From Sporodiniella umbellata (Eukaryota; Mucoromycota; Mucoromycetes; Mucorales; Rhizopodaceae): DNA of 64,000 nucleotides. The notes under the pieces were generated by a model. The model worked only from the letters and a program-made list of their open reading frames with translations. It ran no database searches and had not been told where the DNA came from. This document shows, piece by piece, positions 1 to 12,206 of this stretch (position 1 is its first letter; each line of letters starts with the position of its first letter). The stretch is from NCBI GenBank assembly GCA_025677835.1, contig JAIXMR010000003.1, forward strand, positions 186,001-250,000. The letters are read 5' to 3'. Position numbers and translations under genes: made by a program.

Positions 1-28
1 AAACCGAAACATAAACTTCCAAGACATT

Positions 29-3018
29 TTGGATACCATATCACCCTACTCAACTGCCTTTGTCTCAGTAAACCCAGTGTCGTTTGCTTCTTGGTGTGGT
101 AGAATGGGGCTTTTTGTGATAAGGTCGAAGCGTATATTAGTTACGATGAGTAGAAATCGACAACTGTCTTACCGTAATGTTTATATGTTGAAACCAGAGC
201 ACTTGGGTATGAAGTTTAAAAGATTCAATATTGTAATTTGTACTATTAACAATGCATTTTTAGACGATGCCTTCATGGACACAACCGTGTATCTACCTCA
301 GCACCAATACTACATCAAGTCCTATATGAAAAAAGGATACTCACTAGTTGGATATATACAACAATTTTCAGAGGATGTTGACCTAGTCAATGAAGAGATG
401 ATAGAGCTAGTAAGTGACAATATGAGGTTTAGATCGTTTGTCAATAAGGTCTTTGTCAGCCCTTGTTGTAAAAAAGGTCAAAAAATCATGAGCCGCGACC
501 AAAAATTACAACAAGGAACACTGCAATACGGCAATATACACGGTAACTAAAGCTTTCTCTTTTTTACACCTACTGCTGAACTTATATTGATACCATTTAG
601 ACATGTGTGATTTTATCTCTTCGCAGACCAACTCCTGTCTTGTGTTACAGGACTTTGAGAGCCTCACAACGGACAAAGAGGATTTCAAGGCCTTTTTGAT
701 GTAGGATATTCGCTTAACTAAAAATTCATCCATTCATTTATTTCTCTTCCCCTACCCCTTGCAACAGAAACAACCCAAAACTTAAAGTGATTATACTTAA
801 TAAGCTGATACGAAGCCCTGAAAAGCAAATATATGAAACAGAGTATCTTCTAGAACACGGACTGGACGATATATTTGGCAATAAAACGACTGAATCTAAC
901 GAAGCGACAATACCTAAAAAGGCGTCTAAAAGGGATAGACCAGCCCTTTCCCACGAAACGGTTGTAGACAGTGTGTGTGTAGAAACAGCAAAGGACGAGC
1001 CCGGGCCCAGCAGAGTCATTGAAACTATCAAAGCGACCCCATTGGATAAAACAACAAAATCAGACAAGGCAACACAAGCTGATAAAGTACCCAAACCGAG
1101 CAAAGCGGAAGAGGTACCAAAGTCGAGTAAAGCAGCCAAAGCAGAAAAAGCGCCAAAAGTAACAAAAGCAGCCAAAGTAAAAAAAGCACCAAAAGTAACA
1201 AAAGCAGCCAAAGCAACAAAACCGAACAAAAGAATCAATTCTGACGAAGAGAACGTACCTTACAAGACCCCCAATTTTAGCAAACTAGTTGAAGCTTTCA
1301 GCGGCCCAAACTCTGCCAAGGCGGCTGAAATCAGCAAAAACCTAGAGTCCAGTGTGAGCGAACTCTTTCGGATCTATAGATCGGTTCAATCCAACGAAAC
1401 TAGCAAAGTAACACAACAGCAAAAAACGTCATCTTCTACTAAAAAAGTGAATGATAAAACACCTCTATTGAACCATAGCCCTAAACCTGTGCCGTTGGAT
1501 AAAAATTATATGAACAGTTTACAAGATATCATTGACAGTATTCTCCAGAGGGCACACACAGACATATCAAAGGCATCAAATAAAAAAAAGAGGGAGCCTT
1601 CAAAAAAAGGGGCAAGGAAAGAACAGGTTGAAAGCTCTGCAGTTCACAGCAAAAAGTCAGATACTGACAGCAACAAAAGAGAAGTACATGATGACACACC
1701 CTTGAAGTGTTTGGATGATATAGAAGAGCTTTCGGATACACAGAGCGTGTACGACATTGAAAATGAGGTTGAGAAGCTTTCTGTTCCAGAGAATTTTGCA
1801 TATCACAAAATAGATACATATTTCTCTAAAATCAAACTGGAAGATACAACTGAAAAAGTAGATCAAAAGCCCTCTATTACCAAACCGGTACCTGTTCATG
1901 AACAGACGCTTGAGGTCAAAAAAAAAAGCAACGAGTATTCTGTGAATGGTTTCTTTTCTATGAAAGAAACGGATAAGCTCCGCTTTTCTCCTAAAGTAGT
2001 GAACGATAAAGATTCTAATCAAGAGCACGTGTCTGCTTCTGCTAAGGTAGATGAAAAACACGCTACTAATGAAAAAGAAGATAAAGAAGATACATTAGCA
2101 GAGAAAATTACGGACAAAGAAAAGAAAGCAAGAAAAGACAAAACAGACAAAGAGCATTCTGATCTAGAGGAAAAAACAGACGAAAAGAACACAAGTAAAG
2201 AAAAGGAACCACAAGAGGATAAGGCAGATAAGAAATATACTAGAAACAAAAAAAAAGAAGATAAAGAAGATGAGAAACATATCACAATTAACGAAGAGCA
2301 AAAATTCAATAGCGGGTCCGTTGCCAAAGAGGATAAAATAGAAGAGACAGATCAATCTGCAGTTCAAAAGACTAATGAAGAACATGCTGTCAAAGAAAAG
2401 AAGGATAGGATTGACAGTGTCGAAAAGGATGAAGCAGAAGAAGAGCAACCTGCCATTGAAAAAGTACATCAAGCTGACAAAGAGTGTGTGAACAAAGAAC
2501 CCAAAGAGGATCCAGCAGACGAAAAGAGCTCTGCGAAAGAAAAAGAACCCGTAAAAGAGTTGAAAAGAGAGGAGGAGTATTTTAAAAAAGAAAGTACAGT
2601 ATTAGATGACTTTTCACAAGAACAAGCATCTGTATTGGAAATGAGAACAGAGAAAAAGAAACACGATCCTGTCCTGGAACAATTGTTAGTAGTGCAAGAA
2701 AATGAACAGGCAACTGTTTCTGAGGATGTCTTTGTGGACGTGCCAATTGTAGACGAGGAACAGAATCCAGCACAGCAAACAGAGTATAAACCGGATGAAA
2801 AACACGAAAAAGGGCCCACGGCAGAAAAGGATCAAAAACAAGCACAGGAACCTAAAGTGCCCGAGAGACGTTCGATTCAGCTTCGTATCAAACCTTTTCC
2901 TCTCTCTTCCTATGGAGTCTCGCCTTTTGCACCTTTTACTCATGATAAATACGACCCGAGTGGCTTACAGGGATTTACGGATGTCAATGGCCCTATGGAA
3001 CTCGATAAAATGTCATAA
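29..3018 (+). CDS. Recombinase-like protein with long charged disordered tail
   Basis: Three exons join in phase: 29-542, 601-700 and 768-3018, giving about 954 residues (915 if the ATG at 146 is the true start, which opens the conserved-looking part). Residues about 103-260 resemble, from memory, a protein family abundant in Mucoromycota that begins with a serine-recombinase-like strand of the form SLVGYxRKS and continues with VFVSPC and DFxxLTTDxEDLKAF. Here these read SLVGYIQQFS, VFVSPCC and DFESLTTDKEDFKAF. The arginine expected after GYx is a glutamine, so strand exchange is doubtful. From about residue 260 the protein is low-complexity: a histone-H1-like Lys/Ala stretch (nt 1035-1230) and then a Lys/Glu/Asp-rich region (nt 2040-2860). 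It ends with a less biased segment rich in proline and phenylalanine. The introns are only 58 and 67 nt. Function unknown; a nuclear or DNA-associated role is inference. Confidence 0.7.
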
Positions 3019-3107
3019 ACATCGTACCGCATCATCGTCACCACAGCTACTATCATCACCGTAAAATAAAAAATGAAGGGAGCCTTTTTTTTTTTTTTTT
3101 TTTTACT

Positions 3108-4581
3108 TTATTGGTATCTTTGAACAATAACACTGTTCAATAAACCTGCTTCTTTGATCGTTTGATTGTTCTTATCGAGTTGCTGTACCGGAAAGGTGGT
3201 TTGAAGTGTATAAGGTCGTGTGTTGTTGCTTTGACTAGAGACAAATATTAACCCAACCTTCTTTTTAATATGTATCTATATAAAAGGGGAAGACGGAGTT
3301 CCACACTTACGAGTCAATGTATTCACGAATGTCACCTACTGTATGTGTGTGATTCAATTGGGCAATCAATCTAAGGATAATATGTATATAAGTTCAAGAT
3401 AGAGAGAGAGAGAGAAGATGTCATACCTTGACCCGTCACCCAAGCGAATTTGAACGGAGGTCACAGGCTGAGTAGAGTCCACTGTGAGAGTAGAGGGTGG
3501 TTTTTCAGAAGGGGTGCTGGTAGGTGCAGCTGTGATGGATTCGGTTGGAGTCACAGCACCCAAGCGATGACCTGCTCCTTCAAAGGGTTTGGCAGGTGCT
3601 TTGGGTGGAGGTGTATACTCTTCATCTTGACGTTTAATGACGCGCACTTCGACAGGCTGACCGTGTTGTACGTTTAGTAAAGAAAGAGGTGCTCGTCTAT
3701 GGACAATGATTGAGTAAAAAAAAAAAAAAAAAAAAAAATAGGAGGGGGGGGGGTGTTTTTTCTACCCGCTATTGATTGCTGTCAACATTTCTTGGTTTGC
3801 AGGATCAGTGTAAGCATAAAGGGGCCCATCGTCTACGCTGAATCCATTACGCCAAAAGGTTAAATGACGGATTGCCTATTGACACGAAAAGACTGATAAG
3901 AATAACAATAAAGAAACTAGATTCAGTCTACCGGTTCTAATTCTTCTCTAGCAGGGGGTTGCGAGACAGTAGGCGTGGCGATAGAAGAAGGCATATCTTC
4001 GCTTCCTAAACGATAACCGGCCCCTGTATAATAGGTGGGTTTCTTTTGAGTCTCAACGGGTTCTTCTTGTGTTTGTCCACCCCTTTTAGATAAACAAAGT
4101 TTTTTTTTTTGTGAGTTACAAAATCAATGAACCGATCCATCAATTATTACTCTTCTGCTTTCTTCAATATATCATCCACTAAACTACGTCCTTTCTTATT
4201 AGGACCTTGCACTACCATACCACTAATTTTTGTTTTTCTTTTTGTTAGCCTTGTATCTAGACGTGTGTGTATAGAAAGACTTACGACTTTTCACCGCCAG
4301 CATAAAGATTTTCACGTTCGTCATCGTCAGAAAGTCCTTCATCTTCTGCATTGTTGGTGAGATCTCTAAAGGTACGGATTTTGGAATTGCTACTTTTTTT
4401 TTGAGGGGGAGTAAATAAAAGAGAGATCTCGATAGATAAAAAATACATACGAGCTTTGTGCTGTTTTTTTGTGTGTGCTAGTAATAGGGTTTTGTACAGC
4501 AGAGGCTGGTTCAGCTTCAGAACTGGCTTGGGCTGCAAAATATTGAGTCAAAGCCAACTAGTAAATAAAGAGCAAAGAGGG

Positions 4582-4616
<35 letters not shown>

Positions 4617-4780
4617 GGGAAGAAGAAAAGTGTTAATCAAATCTATCGATGTCCAAATTGTTGTAGCATTATTACTTCAACATCCCAATTGCTTGATTCC
4701 AAAAAGAATTGAGCTTGAGTTTCAGTAGCTTGAGTTACAGATAAAAACTGGGCGATGGATTCGTTTTGTTTTTCAGACAT
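3108..4780 (-). CDS. SHP1: p47/Shp1-type Cdc48 cofactor (UBA-SEP-UBX)
   Basis: Adaptor of the AAA ATPase Cdc48/p97, acting in ubiquitin-dependent degradation and homotypic membrane fusion. Exon 1 (4676-4780) encodes 35 residues starting [12 protein letters not shown], which begin an N-terminal UBA domain. The domain continues after the intron with [11 protein letters not shown] following exon carries the hallmark IRTFRDL and [10 protein letters not shown] just before the SEP domain. SEP then follows with [37 protein letters not shown] and [20 protein letters not shown]. After a Pro/Thr/Ser linker the UBX domain is split over the last exons ([51 protein letters not shown]). There are about nine small exons. 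The first intron contains a 31-nt homopolymer (4582-4612). Domain order and length match fungal Shp1/NSFL1C. Confidence 0.93.
4582..4612. repeat. 31-nt A homopolymer in a p47 intron
   Basis: Uninterrupted run of A on the + strand (T on the coding strand) inside the first intron of the p47/Shp1 gene. It is one of the longest of several dozen such runs in this window. Confidence 0.95.
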
Positions 4781-7628
4781 TAGGTTTATAAAAAAAAAAA
4801 AAAAGAAAAAAAAAAAAAAAAAAGAAAACCACTTACGTGTCTCGTCGTTTGGTAGAATATGCTCCGTTCACGGTAAACTGGCATTGTGTGTTACGGAGCA
4901 ATGATTGGGGCCCCGCTTTCTATAGCCAATCAAAAGACGATCCCATAGGTTTTTTTTTTTTTTTTTTTTTTCATAATGTGTGATGTTAAAGAGAGAAGAA
5001 TGCTTGTTTTTGATATACTCTCAAACAAGTGCTTCGTTTCAATAAAGCGCTGACAATCCAAAAGAAAAGATGAGGTTTCATTTGGACCCTATTTTGGTGG
5101 TAAGCTACAAGCGGAGGTATTTTGGTTGGTAGATTTGGATGAGTGTACTTTGTATATCGGCTTTTTACTTTAATCATTCAATTTGTATAAATTTAGACCC
5201 CATTACATGGCACAGGATCAATTACCGCCATGAAATAAAAGCACCTCATTTATTTTCTGGTGTTGTTTTAATATCCCTTCAGTACGGAGAGCGTTCATCG
5301 AGAGGGTATGGCTGAACGTGCTTTGTTGATTTTTCACGTGGCGCGAGCTACACAAACAGAGCCCTGGTTGTATTTTTAAACTTTAGTTTATTGAGTATAA
5401 ATGAGGACAGTGTGACGCATATGTCTATGGCAAAAAAAAGGAATAAATAGAAATTAGAAATGAACAATCAAAATGAAGCCTCTCGCTTGCATGACGAATA
5501 GTGAAAGGTTCAATTGGAATGTGATTATTAATTCATAAGATGTGCCACAGCTTTGAAACAAAACTGTCATACAAAACTAATAAAGATTCAGTGCGAAATC
5601 AAAAAGGATGTTTCTCTCTCTTTCCAACAGGCTTTTTTTTTTTTTTGGTGGGCTCTAAGCCTAATCAGCTGAAAGACAAGATTGGCTCCAAAAATAGTAT
5701 CGTTGGGAAATCTGTTTCCTTAAACAGACCATGCTCTACACGATGCAATCAAGGAAAGATTCGCGTTTGAGAACGCAAAAGGGATAGGCGTAAAGCACAT
5801 GCACTTTTCTGTACAGGGAGCGATTTGGGTTTTGAATCAAGGCCAGTTTCTTTAAAAATAAAATAAAAAATAAAACAAAGAGAGAGAGAGAGGGTGGTTG
5901 TTGAAGTGGTAATAAACACCCATTTAAGGCCAATGTTTTCTTGCATCGTTTATGGTCATCACTCTTTTGTACAAAAAGTAAGTCACCTTACCTTCAGATG
6001 GCCGCTAGAGAGTAAGCATCCTATTTTTTTTTTTTTTTTTTTTTTTTTCCTGATGTTTTTCAAACCACCCATTATCATCTGCAGCTTTCATGCTTTTGCT
6101 AAGGATGTGAGTTTGATATTTCTAGAGAGCCAAGGGAGAGTGAATTGAATTGAATTGAAACTTGTAAAAGAAACGTAACACACGCAAAGAGAGGGAATGG
6201 TATGAAAATTACGTGATACTTTGTGAGAGGCTTGTCAGATATAAACAATCCATCAAATCATTTGATATTTTTATGTAGAGTGAAAGACTACGAAAAAAAA
6301 AAGTCATATTGGCTTTGGATGATCTCATAGACCTAAGCTTGAAAGCCCACGGGGTCAAAAGGTTGTGTGGCACTTTTTGGTTCAAAACCGGAAAAAAACG
6401 GTTTGAAACAATAACAAAGAGAACAATAGACAGTGTAGGACAAAAAGACAACAGCTGTAACCTGAGCACTCAAAGTGAATGATAAACAAGTTTTTTTTTT
6501 TTTTTTTTTTGAAAGGGAAAAGATTCCTCTTGTAAGAGAGCATCTGTGTCCTGACGATAGGCATAGCCTGGATGAGGAAGGCTTAGATATTGATGAGTCA
6601 AGTCAGAGGGGCATGTTAAGAAAAAGGACAAGCCTTGGATAGGATGCATTCGGTAGGGTCGTCCAGAGCGGTAGGAGCCAATTAAGCTTAACGTTCATCC
6701 ACCTTCTCTGATTTATTTGTGCAGATTGAAAAAAGGTGTGACAAAGGCAACAACTTATTATGCACAGCAAGTCCGGCAGTAAAGAGTCTACGTTGAGTCT
6801 CTCTTAAAAAAAAAAGAGGCAAAGGAAAACGTTCACTTGCTGAAAATAAATCAATTTCAGTCTAAAATCTAAATCAGTTCCCCTTAGAAAGCAAGACTTC
6901 ATATGTTATCGGGAGTTGAACAGCGATAGTAATAATAAGCCATATGATTCTCCCATCCTTGTCTGGCGCTTATTTTATACCTTTTTTTTTTTTTTTTTCT
7001 CGAGTGACTCTCACTGGCTAGTGTCATCTCTTCTGCTGTACAGAATGAAAGCCTTTATTTGAGAAAAATTTCAACCCAATAGCTTGAAAAATGACTATAA
7101 TTTTTTTTTTTTTTTTTTTTTTGGGGGAGACAAAGACTTAAAACGATTTACATTTGATAAATACACGGAAAACTTGTTTTTGGGAAAGAATCGTAGTCTC
7201 CGATCTCTTTCCTAATCTCTGGACTTGTTGCACAAGCTGGCAGTAACAGAACAAGTGAGTGTTGTTTTTGATTTTGCTTATTCAAGGAGACAAGCCATTT
7301 TGCTTTTCTTTTTTATTTCATGAAACAAAAAGGGCACTTTTTTTCTTGTGCTATGGTTTCACGGAATAAGCATTCAGCTGATTGGGGAAAGAATAAAAAA
7401 AGTGCCTGACCTTCGGAGTCTTGAGGGGCAGTGCGTTTAAAATGAAAAAGGAGAAAAAAGATGGGGGAAATAAAAAGAGGGAATTTTTTATTTTATTTTT
7501 TTATATTTTTTATTTTTTTATATTTTTTATTTTTTTATTTTTTTTTTTCATTTTATTTATTTATTTATTTATTTATTGTAACAATAACATAAACAATAAA
7601 GCGACTCTAAAAAGCACCCACAATAGAA
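4781..7628. other. 2.8-kb AT-rich divergent intergenic region
   Basis: This region separates the p47 start (-) from the coiled-coil gene (+). It holds many A/T homopolymers (for example near 6026, 6491, 6980 and 7101), a GA microsatellite near 5879-5893, a CCAAT box near 4926, a CACGTG E-box near 5335 and a T-rich block at 7478-7578. No ORF has recognisable similarity. A stretch on the minus strand at about 6550-6690 stays open for roughly 60 codons but lacks a clear gene context. Confidence 0.6.
7478..7578. repeat. T-rich (TTTAT)-like low-complexity block
   Basis: About 100 nt made almost only of T with periodic A, ending in five TTTA units. It lies about 50 nt upstream of the coiled-coil adaptor start, so it may be part of that gene's promoter or 5' leader. 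Confidence 0.9.
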
Positions 7629-9118
7629 ATGACACCCACGCGACTGACTGTGAACAACCAAGTGTATGTGCCCCGCAGCCCACCTTCGCCCACACACTCT
7701 ACCGCCTCATTTATGTCTGTTTCCTGGATGGCCGAGAAAACATCGACAGAACTTATTCCTATGCTAAAGAACGCTTACAGTGCGCTTAAAGATAAAGAGA
7801 AAGGTAAGCTTGCGTGGCGATAATTTCTGTTGAGGTCAACACGTGACGCGTTTCCATCTTAGACTTGGTGCTGGCAGCCGAATTAGGCAAATCATTGTTA
7901 GAACACAATTTACGACTCAAAACGAGCTACGACAGCTTATTACATAACACGCCACCTATCACGCCTTCGACCTCCACCTCAAGCCAATACATCCAAGAGC
8001 CTCAGGAAGAAGAAGAGGGTGGCATGCGTTTTATCCCTTCACCTGCAGCTCGTGAAGCGATGATCGAAGTACTGGAGAAAAAGAACTCGGAGCTTTCGTC
8101 AAAGCTTGAGCAAGCCGTGACAGAACAAGAACAGCTGATCAAGACCAACTCCAAAAGTGCCCGAAAGCTAGAGAACGAGATCAGTCTGCTCAAAGGGAAC
8201 CTGGACATTGCCACCAGCAAGATCCAGGAACTGGAGGATATCAACAACCGCCAACGCCGACTGGAGGAGTCTCGCCGGGTTCGACCCTCGGCTGTGGCGG
8301 TAGAAGAAGAGCTGGTAGAAGAGCTCTATCAGGAAATGAACCGAATGGAACAAGAAAAAGTAGCAGTGGAAGACTCCAAGCGGGAACTGGAGGCTAAGCT
8401 CGTTGTCACCCTCCATGATCTGAGCGATCTCAAGCAACAATTTGATCAATTCGAATTCACACAGCGCGATGTCCAAGAGCTTCAGGACGCTTACGAACGC
8501 CAGTTTGTTCATATCGAAGAACTCAAGTCGAGTCTGGAAGACCATCGAGCCATGCTTCAAAAACTAAGGGAACGCGGGGTGGCTCTGCCCACCTCGGCCA
8601 CGCCCAGCCTATGTTCTCTTGAGAGCGAACACAAGAAACCATCGCTCTTGGGCGAGCTTGAATCGCAATGGTTCAAGCACTCCAACTCGCTCAAGGAACT
8701 CACCGAGACTTCTTTTGCCGCCATCTGCCCTACCCCTTCTCTCACCGGTCTCGAGAGCGTGCTTTCGAAAGCGACCGGCATGGACTCTCAGGCGATTGAT
8801 GAGGCCCTTCAATTCATTCAGCAGATCGAGGCTGAGCACTTTCAGGAAAAGGCCATGGTTCTCTATCAACAGGATGTAGCAAGCGAACTCGATTCCATAG
8901 ACCCTTCTGCTTACCCTGCTGCCAACCTCTACCCTATCCTCGCCCATAGCCAACCCCCACAGCTTCTGCAAGAACCCACCACCCTCCTCGCCCGACTTAC
9001 ACGTCATCTTCGTTCCTTATTCTATCTTTTCTGGAAATGGTGTAGGTTCTCTATGGTCATTACTACCGCTCTTTTCATTAGTGCCTGGCAAGGTCCTGAT
9101 GCTTTACTCATTGCCTAG
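7629..9118 (+). CDS. Tail-anchored coiled-coil protein with CC1-box (dynein adaptor-like)
   Basis: Two exons, 7629-7803 and 7863-9118, join in phase to give 476 residues. Exon 2 opens with DLVLAAELGKSLLEHN. This matches the CC1 box (consensus AAxxG followed by a hydrophobic LL) found in BICD, Spindly, HAP1/TRAK and CDR2, where it contacts the dynein light intermediate chain. The wording is closest to CDR2/HAP1 as I remember them. Long heptad-rich coiled coils follow (nt about 8060-8580), then a Ser/Thr/Pro linker. Near the C-terminus a hydrophobic segment (LFYLFWKWCRFSMVITTALF and following residues) could serve as a tail anchor. A cargo-membrane adaptor for dynein is inferred from box plus anchor; no partner is visible in the sequence. 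Base composition is GC-richer than the flanks. It converges on GNL1 with 236 nt between stop codons. Confidence 0.75.
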
Positions 9119-9297
9119 AAAAATCTCTCTCTCCTTCACGCACTCCTTTTAGACTTTCCTTTCTATGTCCATTCTTTAATATGTGTAAATCTTATTCAAT
9201 CATCATCTTTCTCTCTCCATCTTTTTATTTTTCTTATATATTTCATTTACCATTTATTTTTATTTTTCATTTTCTAATATCTCATTTTCTCTTTTTT

Positions 9298-9338
<41 letters not shown>

Positions 9339-9354
9339 CAAAATAAACCTATCT

Positions 9355-11691
9355 TTATTCAGAATCACTTGCCAATACACTGAATCCACCACGACTGATG
9401 GTCATAGCAGGTTGATCTGGTTCTGAATCGGATGTGTTGGATTGGGTGTGTGTTCTGTTTTCATCTGCTTCAACCACTCTTAAATGTTCATAACGATGAC
9501 TACTCAAGAAACCGGGGGGTTTAAAGGAAAGAAGGATTCTTCCCTCGGCTGTTAGTCGCAGGATGGCATTGGCAGCTAAGAGAAAATGCCAGATGAGTTC
9601 ACGGTATGTTGGAAAGGTTGTTTACCTCGATAGATATCTGGTTGGGCTGTTTTTGCCGTATGAAAACCTCTTTGTTCCGCAAACGCTTTTTTTTTTTTTT
9701 TTTTTTTTTTTGGAGGGGGGAGAAAAATCAATAATAAATCACACTGTGTTATTGTTACCTTCACATAGAGTCCATGTGCTCCATTGGAAATCTTGAATAG
9801 CCTCTTTATCGACAGGAGATAAGGACAGGATACGTTCCAGAGGTAGACGCTCAGCCTAACCATCAGCCCTGGATCAGTTAGATAACAAAGGATCTCATTG
9901 AATAGGGTGACTTACAAGGTATCCAATGGCACTATAGGGTTCTTGTACTTGGGCAATAGGATACATTCCCGAAAGAATCTAACCAAGCATCAGATCAAAA
10001 GAATACTCTCTTTTTTTTCTCTCTCTCTGTTCTTACTTGAAGTGCTCTTGGAATTTTGGCAGGAAAGACCAGACCAGGCGAATCGCATAGTCTGACACGG
10101 TCGGCAATATGAATTGTTTGAAAGTGTTTGGTATGGCCTGGTGTTTTACTAGCACTGACCACGGTTCTTTTCATGATACTGTTGATCAAGCTACTTTTGC
10201 CTACGTTGGGATGACCTACCAAGCCCAGGGTAATGTAATCTTGATGAGGCTGGATGGCTCGACCGTCAATATCCAAAATACTGGAAAGCATATCCTCTTG
10301 AAAAGGATGATAAGCCAAAAAAAAAAAAAAAAAAAAAAGGGGGAGGGGCAATCGATTCTCTTACCTAAACCGTCGGTACTCTCTGTGTCACTGTCGTCTT
10401 CACTACTTTGGTCGACATGGCTTTCTTCTTTCGGTGCGTCTTGATCATAACGAGCGATCAAGCCAGGCCAGTCTACAGCCACCGTTGGCTTATCAATCAC
10501 CTGGCTACAGACCTCAAGAAGTTCTTGAACCCCTTGTGCATGATAATACCTCTTTCTTGGTTTCTTGACTTGATTTCTCAATGCATCTTTAGCATCCCAT
10601 GAGGGGTTAATGTAGGTAATCTAGAAAGAGGACGCAAACTTACATGGTACGGTATCATCAAGTAATCGTTCATTCGGAGGATAACAGCTAAAGGTAGCGA
10701 TCTTTAACTGAGGAAATGTCTGTTCAAAGTACTTTTTCCAAGCAAAGACAGTGAAAGAAGAGACGAGATCGACCTAGGTTGTAGAAGATGAGCACAACTG
10801 ACGTGTGTTGAATTTCTTTACTTTGTTAAAGACACCGATGATACTCTTTTTCAGGTCTTGGGTGATAAAGTTGTACAAGGAACGAGGGAAATGAAGTAAA
10901 GGATGTCGGATATCCATCACGATCAAGACCACATCACTTATTTCCAACACACGCCATCTAATAATAAAAGTCATTCAAGTAGTCCCCCCCCCTCGCCTTT
11001 CCTTCACCTTACAGTTGACGCCAGACTTCCAGGTTGCGTTCGTACCAGCTCATCTCTTCCCCTGTGCCATACTTTTCTTGAATAGAATCCAACCAGGATT
11101 GAAAAGCAACCTGTTCTTTTTCTTCCACTTGTTCTTTGGTCATATCGTAATCCCAATAGGGTCTTTTAGGAAATTCAATGGTCTCTTCAAACTGAACTTG
11201 GGGAATTTCCAAACAGGTCTAAGGTGTACATTCAATCTATCATGCTTTTCTCTCTCTCTCTCTCCTTCCATTTTTTTTTTTTTTTTTTTCCCTGTCTATC
11301 GGAAATATAGATGGATTGTTTGCTTACTTTGGGTAAACGTTGCAAGGGTTTCATGCTCTTTAATTTTTCTTTTTCGATTGCCTGTGCAGGCATCTTTTCA
11401 AATACAGACTTGAGTCTATTTTTTGCTTTGCTCTCCTCAGACGAACCGGGTCGAGGGTCTGTTTGAGCCTTGACAAAGGAATCGAGAAAGGAGGTACTCA
11501 AAGGCTTACTCTTCTGAAGATAGTCAAACGAAGAAGGATCGCGCGCATCTTGAAAGACGATGAGAAAAACAGAAACTGTGTTTTTTCTTACCCTTTTCAA
11601 GTTTCTTTTCTAGCTTTTTCGCATTTTTTTGTTGTAGCTGTTGCTTCTTTTTCTTTCCACTGTAAGGCACTTTACGATGTTTGGGTGGCAT
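9355..11691 (-). CDS. GNL1: GNL1-like circularly permuted GTPase
   Basis: Member of the YlqF/YRG family of GTPases with permuted G motifs, related to ribosome-biogenesis GTPases such as Lsg1 and Nog2. The start MPPKHRKVPYSGKKKKQQ is a basic N-terminus typical of GNL1, and the first coding exon is 11592-11691. Then come the conserved KRPYWDYDMTKEQVEEKE and MSWYERNLEVWRQL. The permuted order of G motifs is visible: G4 (FNKVDL, split by an intron near 10820), then G1 (GHPNVGKSS, about 10210), then G3 (DSPGL, about 10090). An acidic Ser/Asp stretch lies between G4 and G1. The C-terminus runs through LAANAILRLTAEGRILLSFK to an Asp/Glu/Ser-rich tail ending GGFSVLASDSE. Several short introns, two of them with long homopolymers (about 9689 and 10319). 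Confidence 0.92.
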
Positions 11692-12206
11692 TTCAACTTT
11701 AAGATTTATCCAAAGTCGAAAAAAAAAAAAAAAAAAAAAAAATTAACCTACTTCTCATACTGACGTGAATCCGATGGGTTGTCTGTGCTTTAAAAAAAAA
11801 GAATGATCCTATCATTGACATCATATACAGAAGAGTTACGGAGACTTTTTATTCTTATGATTGGGATTTGTCTCTACAGAAAGCGATAGGAGAAATAAAA
11901 AGCCTTTGAAAAAGAAGGCCGGTCAATTGTACTGCACAGAAATGAAGAACACTCGAATCACTTCAAGCCCACCACTTTGTATACCTAAAAAGACTGATTG
12001 CTTATAGATCTGTGTGTGTGTGTGTGTGTGTGTGTGCTTCTGAACTTTAAAAATAGAAAAAACCCAAAGATAGAAAAGAACTATCCAAAGTGGCCTTGCT
12101 AAATAATTAAATAAATAGATAAAATTTTTTCTTTTCTTTTTTCTTTTTTTTTTCACCTTTTTTTTTTTTTTTTTTTCTTCCCCCCCTTTGGATTTGGCAG
12201 ACAAAC
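11692..12206. other. Divergent GNL1/RhoGAP intergenic region
   Basis: 515 nt between two divergent starts. It holds an A run (about 11719-11742), a (TG)13 microsatellite (12011-12036) and T-rich blocks (12123-12176). It probably contains both promoters. No other feature seen. Confidence 0.7.
12011..12036. repeat. (TG)13 microsatellite
   Basis: Perfect TG dinucleotide array of 26 nt between the GNL1 and RhoGAP genes. Shorter TG arrays occur at about 12839-12866, 19017-19042 and 33899-33914. Confidence 0.97.

Noticed and set aside
627..767. Premature stops and an apparent frameshift, suggesting the recombinase-like gene is a pseudogene
   Set aside because: Using the AG at 600 and the GT/AG pair at 701/767 restores one continuous frame through the conserved blocks, so no disabling mutation is needed.
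2019..2943. Several minus-strand frames rich in Ser, Phe and Leu
   Set aside because: They are mirror images of the Lys/Glu-rich tail encoded on the plus strand.
6550..6690. Minus-strand open stretch reading GSYRSGRPYRMHPIQG
   Set aside because: Composition is not absurd, but there is no start, no clear splice sites and no similarity I recognise.
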